This document shows positions 32,731 through 46,451 of a DNA stretch of 64,000 bases, one piece after another. The translations under genes were made by a program, and so were the position numbers. Source of the DNA: Photobacterium sp. JCM 19050 (GTDB lineage Bacteria > Pseudomonadota > Gammaproteobacteria > Enterobacterales > Vibrionaceae). The notes beneath the pieces are model-generated. The model had not been told where the DNA came from. It worked only from the letters and a program-made list of their open reading frames with translations, and ran no database searches. The stretch spans positions 29,708 to 93,707 of the forward strand of contig BAXG01000019.1 of NCBI GenBank assembly GCA_001310455.1, read 5' to 3'. Every line of letters starts with the position of its first letter. Position 1 is the first letter of the stretch.

Positions 32731-33047
32731 ATGGCAGAATGGAATGGCGAATATATTAGCCGTATGCCGAGCACGGTAAAAAGAAAGAGCAGGTCAAGAA
32801 AATTACCGTCTCCATTCCACTTAAAGTGCTGAAGATTTTGACCGACGAACGCACTCGCCGTCAGGTAAACAATCTCCGTCACGCAACCAACAGCGAACTG
32901 CTGTGCGAAGCCTTCCTGCATGCGTATACCGGCCAACCGCTGCCAACGGATGAGGACATCCGCAAGGACCATCCGGACGATATCCCGGATGAGGCCAAGC
33001 GCATCATGGAGTCATTGGGCATCGAATACGAAGATTTCGACAGCTGA
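32731..33047 (+). CDS. metJ: Methionine repressor MetJ (frameshifted)
   Basis: Ribbon-helix-helix repressor using S-adenosylmethionine as corepressor. [10 protein letters not shown] is followed by a break at 32760; one restored C gives [20 protein letters not shown], the DNA-binding beta-ribbon, then [20 protein letters not shown] and [20 protein letters not shown]. About 105 residues, as expected. The four met boxes upstream indicate autoregulation with metBL. Confidence 0.95.
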
Positions 33048-33102
33048 TTCCGGCTTCAGGGTCATTATCCCTTGAGCTGACAACGTTTTTGTCAGCACAC
33101 AG

Positions 33103-33134
33103 AAAAAATGCCAGTTTGATAACTGGCATTTTTT
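33103..33134. terminator. Bidirectional terminator between metJ and malic enzyme gene
   Basis: TGCCAGTT/AACTGGCA stem with a 4-base loop, flanked by A6 and T6. Confidence 0.9.
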
Positions 33135-33155
33135 ATTTCCGCAGTACAGAAGCTT

Positions 33156-34423
33156 TTACGCTTCAAGCGCCGCTTCTTTATCTGCCATGTAGTTTTCCGG
33201 CATCTCGATGCGTGCAACACCTGAATCAATCGCCGCCTGGGCGACTGCCTTGGCTACGCGTGGCAGCAGGCGTGGATCGAGCGGCTTGGGAATAATGTAC
33301 TCACGGCTGAATTCCAGCTTCTCTACACCGGCAGCTTTCAGTACACCGGCTGGCACGGGCTCTTTCGCCAGTGAGCGGATAGCTTCAACAGCTGCAAGCT
33401 TCATTTCATCGTTGATAGCACTGGCGCGCACGTCCAGGGCACCGCGGAAGATAAACGGGAAGCACAGTACGTTGTTCACCTGGTTCGGGTAGTCTGAACG
33501 GCCGGTACCCATGATCAGATCGTCACGAACGGCATGAGCCAGCTCCGGCTTGATTTCAGGGTCCGGGTTGGAGCAGGCAAACACAATCGGGTTGTCAGCC
33601 ATCAGCTTCAGCGCTTCCGGTGGCAGCAGATCCGGGCCGGATACACCCACAAAGATGTCCGCACCTTCAATCACATCTTCCAGGGTGCGCTTGTCGGTAT
33701 TGTTGGCAAACAATTGCTTGTATTCGTTGATGTCATCGCGGCGGGTATGAATCACACCCTTACGGTCCAGCATGTAGATTTTCTCACGCTGCGCACCACA
33801 CTTGATGAGCATTTCCATACAGGCAACGGCTGCCGCACCTGCACCCAGGCAGACAATAACGGCCTCGCGGATATCTTTACCCTGCAGTTCAACCGCATTC
33901 AGGATACCGGCCGCAGTCACAATCGCTGTACCGTGCTGGTCATCGTGGAATACCGGCACCTGGCAGCGTTCAATCAGCTGCTTTTCAATCTCAAAACAAT
34001 CCGGCGCTTGATATCTTCCAGGTTGATACCACCAAAGGTGTCAGAGATGTTGGCAACGGTGTCGACAAACTCTTCGATGGTACGGTGCTTGACTTCGATG
34101 TCGATAGAATCCAGTCCGGCGAAACGCTTGAACAGGAGCGCCTTGCCTTCCATCACTGGTTTGGAGGCCATTGGCCCCAGGTTGCCCAGACCCAGGATTG
34201 CAGTACCGTTAGAGATAACTGCAACCATGTTGCCTTTGCCGGTGTACTTGTACACGTTGTCAGCATCCTGCGCGATCTCACGGACCGGCTCAGCCACGCC
34301 CGGGCTGTATGCCAGTGCCAGATCTTCTGCAGTATCAGCTGGCTTGGTCAGTTCAATAGAAATTTTGCCCGGAACCGGGCCAGCATGGTAATCGAGTGCC
34401 TTTTGGCGAAATTCTTCCGACAT
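33156..34423 (-). CDS. Malic enzyme, short form (frameshifted)
   Basis: Oxidative decarboxylation of malate to pyruvate. It aligns in outline with the malic enzyme half of MaeB ([96 protein letters not shown]). It ends at about 422 residues without the phosphotransacetylase-like domain of E. coli MaeB. The frame breaks near 34007; one extra G restores [21 protein letters not shown] versus NADP use cannot be decided. Same place beside metJ as in vibrios. Confidence 0.88.
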
Positions 34424-34760
34424 GTTTTAGTCCTAATCACAATAAGGTGGCGTCTTTGGACGCTATCTATTCTTTTTATTAAGGGTACAGGGAGTACAGG
34501 TGCCTAAATTGACACAGGTTATTAGGAAACTGTTGTCCCGCAATGTGCTTTGAGCCCATAGCGTAACGCCATCTGCGTTTGCTGGAATGGATGGGGTTCA
34601 AAGTTTGAACAGGGGTAATTTCTTAATAACGTGTATCCGGTCGGCATCACAAATACTGTGAACAGGCAATAGTAACGCAGTGAATTTGGGACGGCTACCG
34701 CTATATGGGAATCCGATGGCTGCTCAGATGAGCAAAAGGGAGAGGCGTTAAACAGGCATG
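34424..34760. other. Intergenic stretch upstream of the malic enzyme gene
   Basis: About 340 bases between the malic enzyme start and the rpmE terminator. It must carry the malic enzyme promoter. I see no credible open frame, repeat or RNA signature in it. Confidence 0.5.
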
Positions 34761-34788
34761 AAAAAGGGGTGTAAATACACCCCTTTTT
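34761..34788 (-). terminator. Terminator after rpmE
   Basis: AAAAAGGGGTGT/ACACCCCTTTTT, a 12-bp perfect stem with a 4-base loop, 20 bases after the rpmE stop on minus. Confidence 0.9.
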
Positions 34789-34807
34789 ACGGAATTCAGA
34801 ACAAGTA

Positions 34808-35017
34808 TTACTTGCTGAACATGCCGAAACGCTTGTTGAAGCGATCTACACGGCCGCCGGTATCAACGATACGCTGCTTACCAGTGTAGAATGGGTGGCA
34901 CTTGTCACATACGTCCAGGTTGATGTCTGAACCCAGAGTAGATTTGAATTCAAAAGAGTTACCGCAAGAACAACGTGCAGTTACTGCTTTGTATTCTGGA
35001 TGGATACCAGCTTTCAT
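34808..35017 (-). CDS. rpmE: 50S ribosomal protein L31, zinc-binding form
   Basis: Large-subunit protein of 69 residues. The frame is intact. It starts [20 protein letters not shown], with four cysteines in CSCGNSFEF and [12 protein letters not shown] forming the C+ zinc site; the end [11 protein letters not shown] is typical. Divergent from priA, as in E. coli. The upstream gap of about 220 bases holds its promoter. Confidence 0.97.
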   Translation of the reverse strand: MKAGIHPEYKAVTARCSCGNSFEFKSTLGSDINLDVCDKCHPFYTGKQRIVDTGGRVDRFNKRFGMFSK

Positions 35018-35238
35018 AGGAATAACCTCATAAAAGGCCGTGTCGCTCTCCCGATCTTCTCGGGCACCACACGTAGTTAATAAAATAGGATTTTAAGGCC
35101 GTGCATTCTAATCAACACCGGACGGCTTCGCAACTGTTTTGCTACTTTATTCACCACTTTGATGCGGCGCCGGGATACAAGTAAACTTCAAAGCATTGCT
35201 AACACCCTGATGGGTATACCGTTGAGTCTCTTTTGCCG

Positions 35239-37438
35239 ATGAATGCCACCATAGCCCGGGTTGCCCTGCCGGTTCCCCTGGACAAATTTTTTGATTACCG
35301 CCTTGAACCGGACCAGCAACCAAGCGCCGGAACCCGGGTGCGCGTGCCATTCGGCAAACAGACCAAGGTGGGCGTGGTAGTCAGCACCGGTAATACGTCT
35401 GACTGGCCGGTTGACGAGCTCAAACCAGTAACGGAAATCCTGGATGACGAAGCGCTCTGGCCCTCTTCCTTATATAACCTCCTGACCTGGGCAGCGGGTT
35501 ACTACCAGTACCCGCTCGGCGATGCATTTTCTGTGGTAATGCCCTCGCTTCTTCGAAAGGGTCGCGCCGCATCGTTAAAAGGTGAGCGTCTGTGGCAGTT
35601 GACGGAATCCGGCCGTGAGCAGTCTGTTACTGCACTGACCCGAGCCCCAAAACAGGCAAGGCTTCTCACCCTGTTGCGGGACAAATCTCTTTCTGTTGCA
35701 GATATAGAAGAGGAAGAAATCAGCACTGCGGTTATCAAAGCCGTTGCTGACAAAGGCTGGATTGAAGAGATCACCGTCTCCAGGGAAGCAAAAACCTGGT
35801 ACCCCTCATTTAAGGTAACGGAAGAAAAGCCCCGCCTGAATGCTGAACAGGCTCTGGCGGTTGCCACCATTAACAGTGCTGACGGGTTCGGCTGTTTCCT
35901 GCTCGACGGAGTGACGGGCTCCGGCAAGACAGAAGTCTACCTCAACGCCATTGAGACCGTTCTTACCAAAGGCAAACAGGCTCTGGTGATGGTGCCGGAG
36001 ATTGGCCTGACGCCCCAGACCATCAACCGCTTCAAACGCCGTTTTAATGTCCCGGTCGAAGTGATGCACTCGGCGCTGAATGACAGCGAGCGCCTGCACG
36101 CCTGGCTGGCAGCAAGGGATAACCAGGCCGGGATTATCATAGGCACACGCTCATCGCTGTTCAGCCCGTGCTCCAACCTCGGCATTATTATTGTCGATGA
36201 AGAACACGATACTTCTTACAAGCAGCAGGACAGTTTCAGATACCACGCCCGGGATCTGGCCGTAATGCGCGCCAGCCGGGAGAACATCCCGGTGATCCTC
36301 GGCTCAGCCACGCCGTCGCTGGAGAGCCTCCACAACGCCCTCACCGGCAAATACCATCACCTGGTTTTGTCCCAACGGGCCGGAAACGCGGTCAATGCCA
36401 GCCACAGTGTCCTGGATATTCGTGGCCTGCATGTCAGCGCCGGTCTGTCTGCCCCACTGATTGCAGATATGCGCCGCCACCTGAAAGCCGGCAACCAGGT
36501 GATGCTGTTTCTCAACCGTCGGGGGTATGCCCCGGCGATGATGTGTCACGAATGTGGGTGGATAGCCGCCTGCCAGCGCTGCGATGCCTACTATACCCTG
36601 CACCAGAAACAAGGGGAGCTCCGGTGTCACCACTGCGGCAGCCAGCGTCCGATTCCCCACCAGTGTGTGAACTGCGGGTCAACACAGTTAATTGGGGTCG
36701 GTGTGGGTACGGAGCAGTTGGAAAAAACCCTGGAAGATCTCTTCCCGGAATACAAGACTATCCGCATCGACCGGGACAACACCCGCCGCAAAGGGAGCCT
36801 GGAGAATTACCTCACCGCAATCCGTAACCGGGAATACCAGATCCTTATCGGCACCCAGATGCTAGCCAAGGGGCACCATTTCCCTGACGTGACCCTTGTT
36901 GCCATGATTGATGTGGACTCCGCCCTTTTCAGTAATGACTTCCGGGCTCCGGAGCGCCTTGCCCAGCTCTACATTCAGGTAGCAGGCCGTGCCGGGCGGG
37001 CCAGCAAACCCGGCCATGTGCTGTTGCAAACCCACCACCCTGAACACCCACTGCTGCAAACATTGCTGGAAGTCGGTACCCGCAGTTTGCTGAAAATGCC
37101 CTGGAGGAGCGAAAAGCGGTGGGCCTTCCCCCGTATTCCTGCATCGGCTCATTCGGGCGGAGAGCCACCATAACCATGAGGTACAGCAGTTCCTCGAACA
37201 GGTACGCGTCGCACTCGAAGCCAGCCCTCATGCGCTGGGGCCTTACGGGCTCCTCGGCCCGGCACCTGCGCCCCTTGCCCGCCGGGCAGGACGCTACCGC
37301 TGGCAGCTCCTTGCCAATGCCCCATCACGCCCGGCACTGCAAAACCTGATGAAAACCGCGCTGCCGGTTATCCAGCAATTACCCTTGTCACGTAAAGTAC
37401 GCTGGTCGCTGGATATTGAGCCACAGGACATGAGCTGA
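35239..37438 (+). CDS. priA: Primosomal replication restart helicase PriA (two frameshifts)
   Basis: 3'-5' superfamily 2 helicase that reloads the replisome at stalled forks. ATG at 35239 gives MNATIARVALPVPLDKFFDY, the usual start; a TTG six bases upstream is less likely. Visible are the N-terminal 3'-DNA-binding domain, Walker A GVTGSGKTEVY, the DEEHD box, the zinc-binding CHECGWIAACQRCDAYYT and CVNCG region, and GTQMLAKGHHFPDV. Breaks near 37077 and 37153 are each repaired by one base, restoring YPQFAENALEERKAVGLPPY and RAESHHNHEVQQFLEQVRV with a GRYRWQLL C-terminal motif. About 733 residues. Confidence 0.94.
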
Positions 37439-37614
37439 GGCGACAAAGCACGCAAGCGGGATTGAGATCACAATTTCAATGTAAGAACTGTTAACACACA
37501 CGTATTTATCTTAATTCGCTGCGCCTACAATATCCCACTAGTCAGCAAGTCCGGATTCAATTCCGGGCTTTAGCTGCGCCCAGGAGAAAAAAACAACCAA
37601 GAGGAACCAACGTC

Positions 37615-38618
37615 ATGGCGACAATGAAGGATGTTGCCCAGCTTGCCGGAGTCTCAACCGCAACCGTGTCACGCGCCCTGATGAACCCAGAAAAGGTGTC
37701 ATCATCCACACGGAAAAAAGTCGAAAATGCGGTGCTCGAAGCGGGTTACTCCCCCAATTCATTAGCCAGAAACCTGCGCCGGAACGAGTCAAAGACCATC
37801 GTTACCATTGTGCCGGATATCTGCGACCCTTATTTCACTGAGATCATCCGTGGCATTGAAGAGGCCGCCATGGAATACGGCTACCTGGTCCTTCTTGGTG
37901 ACAGCGGCAAACAGGCCCAACGTGAAAGTTCCTTTGTAAACCTGGTATTTACCAAACAGGCTGACGGCATGCTCCTTTTAGGCACAGACCTTCCTTTTGA
38001 CGTCAGCAAGCCGGAACAGAAAAACCTCCCGCCTCTGGTGATGGCATGCGAATACGCACCGGAACTGGAGCTTCCGACTGTTCACATCGACAACCTGACT
38101 GCCGCATTTGAAGCAGTAAATTACCTGACCCAGGTTGGCCACCGCAGGATCGCCAGATCACCGGGGATCCGAACGCTGCCCTGACCCAGTTCCGTACCCA
38201 GGGCTACCAACAGGCGCTTCGCCGCGCCGGGGTGACCATTGATAACGGGTTTACCTACGTGGGTGATTTCTCCTTCGCAGCCGGTGCGCGGGCCATGACA
38301 CAACTGCTTTCCCTGCCGGAACCACCGACAGCGGTGTTCTGCCATAACGATGTAATGGCAATTGGCGCAATGCAGCAGGCCAAGCGCCTCGGTATGAGAG
38401 TGCCGCAGGATATTTCCATCGTTGGGTTTGATGACATCCAGTTCGCGGAATACTGCGACCCACCGCTGACCACCGTTTCCCAGCCAAGGTATGAAATCGG
38501 TCGCCAGGCCATGCTGATGCTGCTGGAACTGCTGAAAGGCAAGGATGTCCGGGCTGGTTCCCGTCTGCTGGATACCCAACTGGTTATCCGGGAAAGCGTC
38601 GCTCCGCCAACCCGCTGA
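37615..38618 (+). CDS. cytR: LacI-family repressor CytR (frameshifted)
   Basis: Cytidine-responsive repressor of nucleoside uptake and catabolism genes, working with CRP. The N-terminal HTH MKDVAQLAGVSTATVSRALM and hinge SLARNLRRNESKTI are followed by the sugar-binding-like core. One break near 38155: an extra C restores RRIAQITGDPNAALTQFRTQ and joins the second half (FCHNDVMAIGAMQQAKRLG, DISIVGFDDIQFAEYCDPPL). About 334 residues. Position between priA and ftsN matches E. coli and Vibrio. Confidence 0.93.
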
Positions 38619-38703
38619 TACGCCTGTCGCTGTGGTATTGGCTCGGACGCCTGAAACAGTACCATAGCGGCTTTGGCATCCTAACCTGCAGTTTTGGATT
38701 GTT

Positions 38704-39273
38704 GTGGCAACTAGAGATTATGTAAAACGCGGCAAAACCCCGCGCAAAGCTCCCCGGAAAAGCCCTAAAAAGCAGCCGGTATCACGACCATTCCCTATTA
38801 AATGGGCAATTCTGGCAGTTATCCTGACCGCCGGGTTTGCTTACGGTCTGTTTTTGCTTTCAAAAGGCGATGCCCCTGCCCCTCAGAAGCCGGCAGAAAA
38901 AACAGTCGAAGTGAAAAAGACTGAGCCGAAGAAAGACAAAAATGCCCTGCCACCGAAGCCCAAGGAAAAATGGAGCTACGTGGAAGAGCTTGAAAACAAG
39001 AAGGTAGAGGTTGAAGCGCCAGAGCCACAGGCACCGGGTCGCCCATACCTGATGCAATGCGGCGCCTATCGCAGCATTGAACAAGCTGATTCGCGTAAGG
39101 CTATGATTGCCTTCCAGGGGCTGGAAAGCCAGATTCGCACCACTCAGGGTGAAAAAGGAACCTGGTACCGCGTTATCCTCGGGCCTTACACCCATAAACG
39201 TAAGGCTGAGCGCGACCGAAATATGCTGCGCCGTGCCGGTATCGAGCCCTGCGCAATCTGGTACTGGGACTGA
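38704..39273 (+). CDS. ftsN: Cell division protein FtsN
   Basis: Late divisome protein that activates septal synthesis. The GTG start at 38704 gives MATRDYVKRGKTPRKAP, the conserved cytoplasmic tail that contacts FtsA. A transmembrane helix WAILAVILTAGFAYGLFLL follows (about 34-52), then a Lys/Glu/Pro-rich linker and a C-terminal SPOR domain (YLMQCGAYRSIEQADSRKA to AIWYWD). The frame is intact at 189 residues. Confidence 0.93.
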   Translation: MATRDYVKRGKTPRKAPRKSPKKQPVSRPFPIKWAILAVILTAGFAYGLFLLSKGDAPAPQKPAEKTVEVKKTEPKKDKNALPPKPKEKWSYVEELENKKVEVEAPEPQAPGRPYLMQCGAYRSIEQADSRKAMIAFQGLESQIRTTQGEKGTWYRVILGPYTHKRKAERDRNMLRRAGIEPCAIWYWD

Positions 39274-39290
39274 CCTATCGCCACCAATTG

Positions 39291-39320
39291 AAAATACCGC
39301 CTTCGTGGCGGTATTTTTTT
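39291..39320 (+). terminator. Terminator after ftsN
   Basis: AATACCGCC/GGCGGTATT stem, 5-base loop, T7 tail, starting 18 bases after ftsN. Confidence 0.87.
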
Positions 39321-39468
39321 GCAGGCACTTTCCTTCTCAACCCCAGGTTTTCTTGCCCTCCAGGGCAATCAAATCGTCACACTCTCCCTTGAAAACCGGT
39401 TTTCCCGCCCCCAAGTAGGACATAACACTCCTTCTGGCCCAGCCAGAGTGACTTTAAAGAGGTTTACC

Positions 39469-39999
39469 GTGACAACGATCGTATCAGTCCGCCGCGACGG
39501 AAAAGTGGTCATTGCCGGAGATGGACAGGTCTCCCTGGGCAATACAGTGATGAAAGGCAATGCCCGCAAAGTACGCCGCCTGTATAACGGCAAAGTTCTG
39601 GCAGGATTTGCCGGCGGTACGGCCGATGCCTTCACCCTGTTCGAACGTTTTGAGCGCAAGCTTGAGATGCACCAGGGTCACCTGACCAAAGCCGCCGTGG
39701 AGCTGGCGAAAGACTGGCGTACAGACCGTGCGCTGCGCCGCCTTGAAGCGCTGCTGGCCGTCGCAGATGAAACCGCATCGCTCATCATCACCGGTAACGG
39801 TGACGTGGTCGAGCCAGAAAATGACCTGATTGCTATCGGTTCCGGTGGTAACTTCGCCCAAGCAGCTGCCCGAGCCCTGCTGGAAAATACCGACCTGGAT
39901 GCTCGCACCATTGCGGAAAAATCTCTGACTATCGCCGGTGATATCTGCGTATTCACCAACCAGTACCACACCGTCGAAGAACTCGACAGCAACAAGTAA
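39469..39999 (+). CDS. hslV: ATP-dependent protease peptidase subunit HslV
   Basis: Threonine peptidase of the HslUV (ClpQY) protease. The GTG at 39469 (AGAGG upstream) is chosen because Thr follows the initiator: [20 protein letters not shown], so the mature enzyme has the N-terminal catalytic Thr. The reading extending to 39319 adds non-homologous residues. [21 protein letters not shown] and [17 protein letters not shown] are family motifs. 176 residues, intact. It is 13 bases before hslU. High transcription is expected from the heat-shock operon, but no sigma-32 promoter was identified. Confidence 0.96.
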   Translation: MTTIVSVRRDGKVVIAGDGQVSLGNTVMKGNARKVRRLYNGKVLAGFAGGTADAFTLFERFERKLEMHQGHLTKAAVELAKDWRTDRALRRLEALLAVADETASLIITGNGDVVEPENDLIAIGSGGNFAQAAARALLENTDLDARTIAEKSLTIAGDICVFTNQYHTVEELDSNK

Positions 40000-40012
40000 C
40001 AGGAATGCCTAC

Positions 40013-41343
40013 ATGTCTGAAATGACCCCTCGTGAAATTGTTCATGAACTGAACCGCCACATCATCGGTCAGGACAAAGCCAAGCGCGCTGTGGCTATCG
40101 CCCTGCGTAACCGCTGGCGCCGCATGCAGCTTCCTGAAGAGCTGCGAGTAGAAGTCACCCCGAAAAACATCCTGATGATCGGCCCGACCGGTGTGGGTAA
40201 AACCGAAATCGCACGTCGCCTGGCCAAACTGGCCAACGCGCCATTCATCAAGGTCGAAGCGACCAAATTTACCGAAGTGGGCTACGTGGGCAAGGAAGTG
40301 GAAACCATCATCCGCGACCTGACTGACGTTGCCGTTAAGCTGGTCCACCAGCAAGCAACTGAAAAAGTACGTTTCCGCGCAGAAGAGCTGGCTGAAGAGC
40401 GTGTTCTGGATGCCCTGTTGCCACCACCTCGTGACGCCTGGGGTCAGACTGAACAGGCTGACAACAACAGTGCTACCCGCCAGAGCTTCCGCAAGAAGCT
40501 GCGCGAGAACAAGCTTGACGACAAAGAGATCGATATCGACGTTGCCGCACCACAAATGGGTGTGGAGATCATGGCACCTCCGGGCATGGAGGAGATGACC
40601 AACCAGCTTCAGAGCATGTTCCAGAACCTTGGCGGCAATACCAAGAAAAACCGCAAGATGAAGATCAAAGACGCTCTGAAAGCGCTGACCGAAGAGGAAG
40701 CGTCCAAGCTGGTGAACCAGGAAGAGCTCAAAGAGCAGGCTATCTATCTAGTGGAAAACAACGGCATCGTCTTTATCGATGAAATCGATAAGATCTGTAA
40801 GCGCGGTGAGTCTTCAGGCCCGGACGTATCCCGTGAAGGCGTACAGCGTGACCTGCTGCCACTGGTCGAAGGCTCAACGGTATCGACCAAGCACGGCATG
40901 GTACGTACCGACCATATCCTGTTCATTGCCTCCGGCGCTTTCCAGGTTGCGCGCCCGTCAGACCTGATCCCTGAGCTTCAGGGTCGTTTGCCTATCCGCG
41001 TGGAACTGGAAGCCCTGTCAGCCAACGACTTCAAGCGTATCCTGACTGAACCTAATGCGTCCCTGACCGAGCAGTACCGCGCCTGATGGCGACAGAAGAA
41101 GTGGAAGTCAACTTCACTGAAGACGGTATTGAAGAGATTGCCAACTGCGCATGGAAGGTCAACGAGAAGACCGAGAACATCGGTGCCCGTCGCCTGCATA
41201 CCGTGATGGAACGCCTGATGGACAGCATCTCGTTTGATGCCTCTGAAAAGGCCGGCAGCAAGTTCGATATTGACTCTGCGTATGTGAAGTCAAACCTCGA
41301 CATGCTGGTGGAAGATGAAGATCTGAGCCGCTTCATCCTGTAA
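40013..41343 (+). CDS. hslU: ATP-dependent protease ATPase subunit HslU (frameshifted)
   Basis: AAA+ unfoldase partner of Hsl[21 protein letters not shown] begins the protein; Walker [16 protein letters not shown], the pore loop GYVGKE, Walker [12 protein letters not shown] and sensor regions are visible. The frame breaks near 41082 with a stop after YRA; one extra C (CC to CCC) restores [20 protein letters not shown] and the C-terminal LSRFIL that docks into HslV. About 443 residues. Confidence 0.96.
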
Positions 41344-41365
41344 CCGCGCCAACGCGCAGTCCATT

Positions 41366-41397
41366 AAAAAAGGTGACCTCTGTGGTCACCTTTTTTT
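41366..41397 (+). terminator. Terminator after hslU
   Basis: AGGTGACC/GGTCACCT stem with a 5-base loop, A6 and T7 flanks. Confidence 0.9.
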
Positions 41398-41548
41398 GTA
41401 TTCATTCGCATGTACTTCAATAAGTTGTGATTCAGGACAAAAATTGCGCTGACGCAATCTAGCGACAGATAATATGTGCCAGTCATTGCGGTGGTGATGT
41501 TTTGCGCGAATAATACGGGTTTTCAGTATGTGATCCGCAGTACTTGCT

Positions 41549-42450
41549 ATGAACTCTTCACTCGCAATCTGGCTCGATGCAGCCCGGCCCAAAACCTTGC
41601 CACTGGCGGTTGCGTCGATTTTAACCGGCAGCGCCGTCGCGGGATCACAGGGACGTTTTTCACTGGCTATTACGGTATTGGCCCTGTTGACTGCCTTGCT
41701 TCTACAAATTCTCTCCAACCTTGCCAATGACTATGGCGATGCGGTTAAAGGCACCGATAACGAAAACCGTCTTGGACCGCAGCGCGCCATCCAATCCGGC
41801 CTGGTCACTCCGGCAACCATGCGCACCGCGATGATTTTCAACATCATCCTGACCCTTGTCAGTGGTGCCAGCCTTATTTTGCTCGCCTGCGACAATCTCT
41901 CGGACATGATGGGCTTTGTGATCCTTGGCATTCTGGCGATTGCCGCCTCCATCACCTACACCGTCGGCAACAAGCCATACGGCTACCGCGGCCTCGGTGA
42001 TCTGTCCGTGCTGATTTTCTTCGGCTGGCTGGGTGTCGCCGGTACGTTTTACCTGCAGGCCGGCGAAATCAGCTCAGTGATTATGCTTCCGGCCACCGCC
42101 TGTGGCTTGTTGGCGGTTGGCGTGCTCAACATCAACAACCTTCGCGACATCGACAACGATCGCGCCTGCGGCAAAAACACCCTCGCCGTCCGCATGGGTC
42201 CGCAGTGGGGGCGCAAATACCACATTGTCCTGCTGGCCAGTGCAACATTGTGCCTGACCGTGTTCAACCTGGCAGTTCAGCTCCTTGGTATGGCTGGTTG
42301 TTCCTTCTGGCAGTGCCTATGTTATTCCGCCACGGCCGACAGGTTCTGGCTTCACCAAACGGCGCCGCTCTGCGCCCGATGATGGGTACCATGGTGAAAT
42401 GTGCCTTGCTGACGAATGTGTTGTTCGCGGCGGGAATGATCATTCACTAG
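41549..42450 (+). CDS. menA: 1,4-dihydroxy-2-naphthoate octaprenyltransferase MenA (frameshifted)
   Basis: UbiA-family membrane prenyltransferase making demethylmenaquinone. MNSSLAIWLDAARPKTLPLA precedes several transmembrane helices; the first Asp-rich motif is NDYGDAVKGTDNENRLGP and the second LRDIDNDRACGKNTLAVRMG. The frame breaks near 42284; one extra C restores PWYGWLFLLAVPMLF and the last helices to 42450. About 300 residues. Order hslVU-menA-rraA matches E. coli. Confidence 0.93.
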
Positions 42451-42468
42451 CAGACGCCGTGCGGCTTC

Positions 42469-42489
42469 ACGCCCCGTTTTGCGGGGCGT
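42469..42489 (+). terminator. Possible terminator after menA
   Basis: ACGCCCCG/CGGGGCGT stem with a 5-base loop but no long T-run. Confidence 0.55.
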
Positions 42490-42582
42490 GTCATTGCAAA
42501 GCCCGGGCAGGCCGTTATACTTTTTCCGTGTTGCAGACGCCGTTTGCAACCTCCTTTCCCAGCCAAGGCAAGAAGTTAGACT

Positions 42583-43068
42583 ATGGAATACAATACCTCA
42601 GAGCTTTGCGACGTTTATCTCGACCAGGTGGATGTCGTCGAACCAATGTTTAACTCTTACGGTGGCCGCAGCTCCTTCGGGGGTCAGGTAACGACCATCA
42701 AGTGTTTCGAAGACGCCGGAATAATCCGTACAGTTGCAGAACTGGACGGCGAAGGCCGGGTGATGCTGATTGACGGTGGTGGCTCTTTACGCCGTGCGTT
42801 GGTTGATGCCGATGTCGCTGCACTGGCGGCAGAAAACAAGTGGGAAGGCATTGTGGTATACGGCTGCGTGCGTGATGTTGATGCCCTGGATGAAATTGAT
42901 ATCGGCATCAAGGCACTGGCCTCAATCCCGGTTGGCGCAGACAACCAGGGGATCGGTGAATCAGATGTCCCGGTTAATTTTGGCGGGGTTACCTTCCTGC
43001 CGGAAGATCATATCTACGCTGACTCTACCGGGGTAATTCTCTCCCCAGAGCCGCTCGATATCGAATAG
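42583..43068 (+). CDS. rraA: Regulator of RNase E activity RraA
   Basis: Trimeric protein inhibiting RNase E. The 161-residue frame is intact: [34 protein letters not shown], the glycine loop [16 protein letters not shown] and [14 protein letters not shown]. Downstream of menA, as in E. coli. Confidence 0.95.
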   Translation: MEYNTSELCDVYLDQVDVVEPMFNSYGGRSSFGGQVTTIKCFEDAGIIRTVAELDGEGRVMLIDGGGSLRRALVDADVAALAAENKWEGIVVYGCVRDVDALDEIDIGIKALASIPVGADNQGIGESDVPVNFGGVTFLPEDHIYADSTGVILSPEPLDIE

Positions 43069-43075
43069 CAGACAT

Positions 43076-43106
43076 AAAAAAACAGAGCCTTCCGGCTCTG
43101 TTTTTT
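43076..43106. terminator. Bidirectional terminator between rraA and zapB
   Basis: CAGAGCC/GGCTCTG stem with A7 and T6 flanks between convergent genes. Confidence 0.9.
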
Positions 43107-43122
43107 GTACGAAGAAGGAAAC

Positions 43123-43365
43123 TTATTCCACTTCGTCCATCTTGCCCAGCAGGCTGCGAATGCGTTCTTGCCATGCCTGGTGATCGGCGATCAGACGGGC
43201 ATTTTCCTGAGTCAGCTCTTCTTGCTGCTGGCGCAGGCCGTTTGATTCGTTTTCCAGAGAGCTGTTGCGTTCTTTCAGCTCTTCGATTTCCATTTGAAGC
43301 AGAGAGATGGTATCCACAGCCATCTGCACTTTGGCTTCCAGTTTTTCAAGAATCTCAAATGACAT
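43123..43365 (-). CDS. zapB: Cell division coiled-coil protein ZapB
   Basis: Small FtsZ-ring-associated protein made almost wholly of coiled coil. The ATG at 43365 gives MSFEILEKLEAKVQMAVDTI and has AGGTGG upstream; an in-frame GTG at 43374 is less likely. About 80 residues with heptads through LLQMEIEELKERNSSLENE. Intact, convergent with rraA as in E. coli. Confidence 0.95.
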   Translation of the reverse strand: MSFEILEKLEAKVQMAVDTISLLQMEIEELKERNSSLENESNGLRQQQEELTQENARLIADHQAWQERIRSLLGKMDEVE

Positions 43366-43868
43366 CAGGGCCACCTATTCCTAATTAGCTTGTATTCCAC
43401 AGCGTCATACTGTGAGCATACGCCTATTCTACTCACGCATTTCCCGGCTGACACGTATCAATTCCCGTGATGGGCATCAACTGGTCAAAAATTCAGCGCA
43501 TTTTCCCGAACCATTGCGGCAACTGCACCTGAGGCGGGGTAATTCCTGTTTTCCCTTCTCCCTCGCAGGCTGGCAACATAGTACCGATTGCCTGAACAAT
43601 TGTCATATTCCGGTAAATTGCTTTTAGCCTCCCCCTTTCTCTGACTGCGTTATTGAACAACAACATCCTCAGTCCAAAACGAAAATAAACGAACATTTTA
43701 TTAACACAAAACGAACAATAATGGTTATTATGATGCGTAATGTGAGCGAAGAATGGTTTTTGAAATATTACTTATGCTCGAACGCACAATTTCAGTGACA
43801 CTACATTCACATGGCATAACAGAGGCGTAAATTGGGCGCTGAACCATAACAATAAAAGGTCTGAATCC
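43366..43868. other. zapB-glpF intergenic region
   Basis: About 500 bases between divergent zapB and glpF. Its right third holds GlpR-like operators (43676-43727). The rest contains only a short minus-strand frame of 67 codons (43493-43696) without recognisable homology, which I do not call. Confidence 0.5.
43676..43727. promoter_or_regulatory. GlpR-like operator cluster upstream of glpF
   Basis: Repeated AACGAACA and AAAACGAA units spaced over 50 bases resemble half-sites of the glycerol-3-phosphate repressor. A TGTGAGCG half-site for CRP lies just downstream at 43741. Confidence 0.55.
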
Positions 43869-46271
<2,403 letters not shown>

Positions 46272-46451
46272 ATACAGCTATCAAGAATAAGGTCTGCTCC
46301 GGCAGGCCTTTCTTTTACCCTGCAAACAGGCGCCTAACGCGCGAAACTTTCAAAAACGCAAACGTTTCCTTTTCCTGTGTGTTAGAATCCGCGCCGATTA
46401 GCGGTTTACTCAAAAACTATCAGTTTCCTCAAAAAATTACTTGGAGTTCGG

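Noticed and set aside
40013..41343. Programmed frameshift in hslU and other genes
   Set aside because: No slippery heptamer with a downstream structure is shared by the breaks; the losses occur in ordinary short runs and at differing places in the genes.
43493..43696. 67-codon minus-strand frame between zapB and glpF
   Set aside because: No recognisable motif, and it runs into the GlpR-like operator region.
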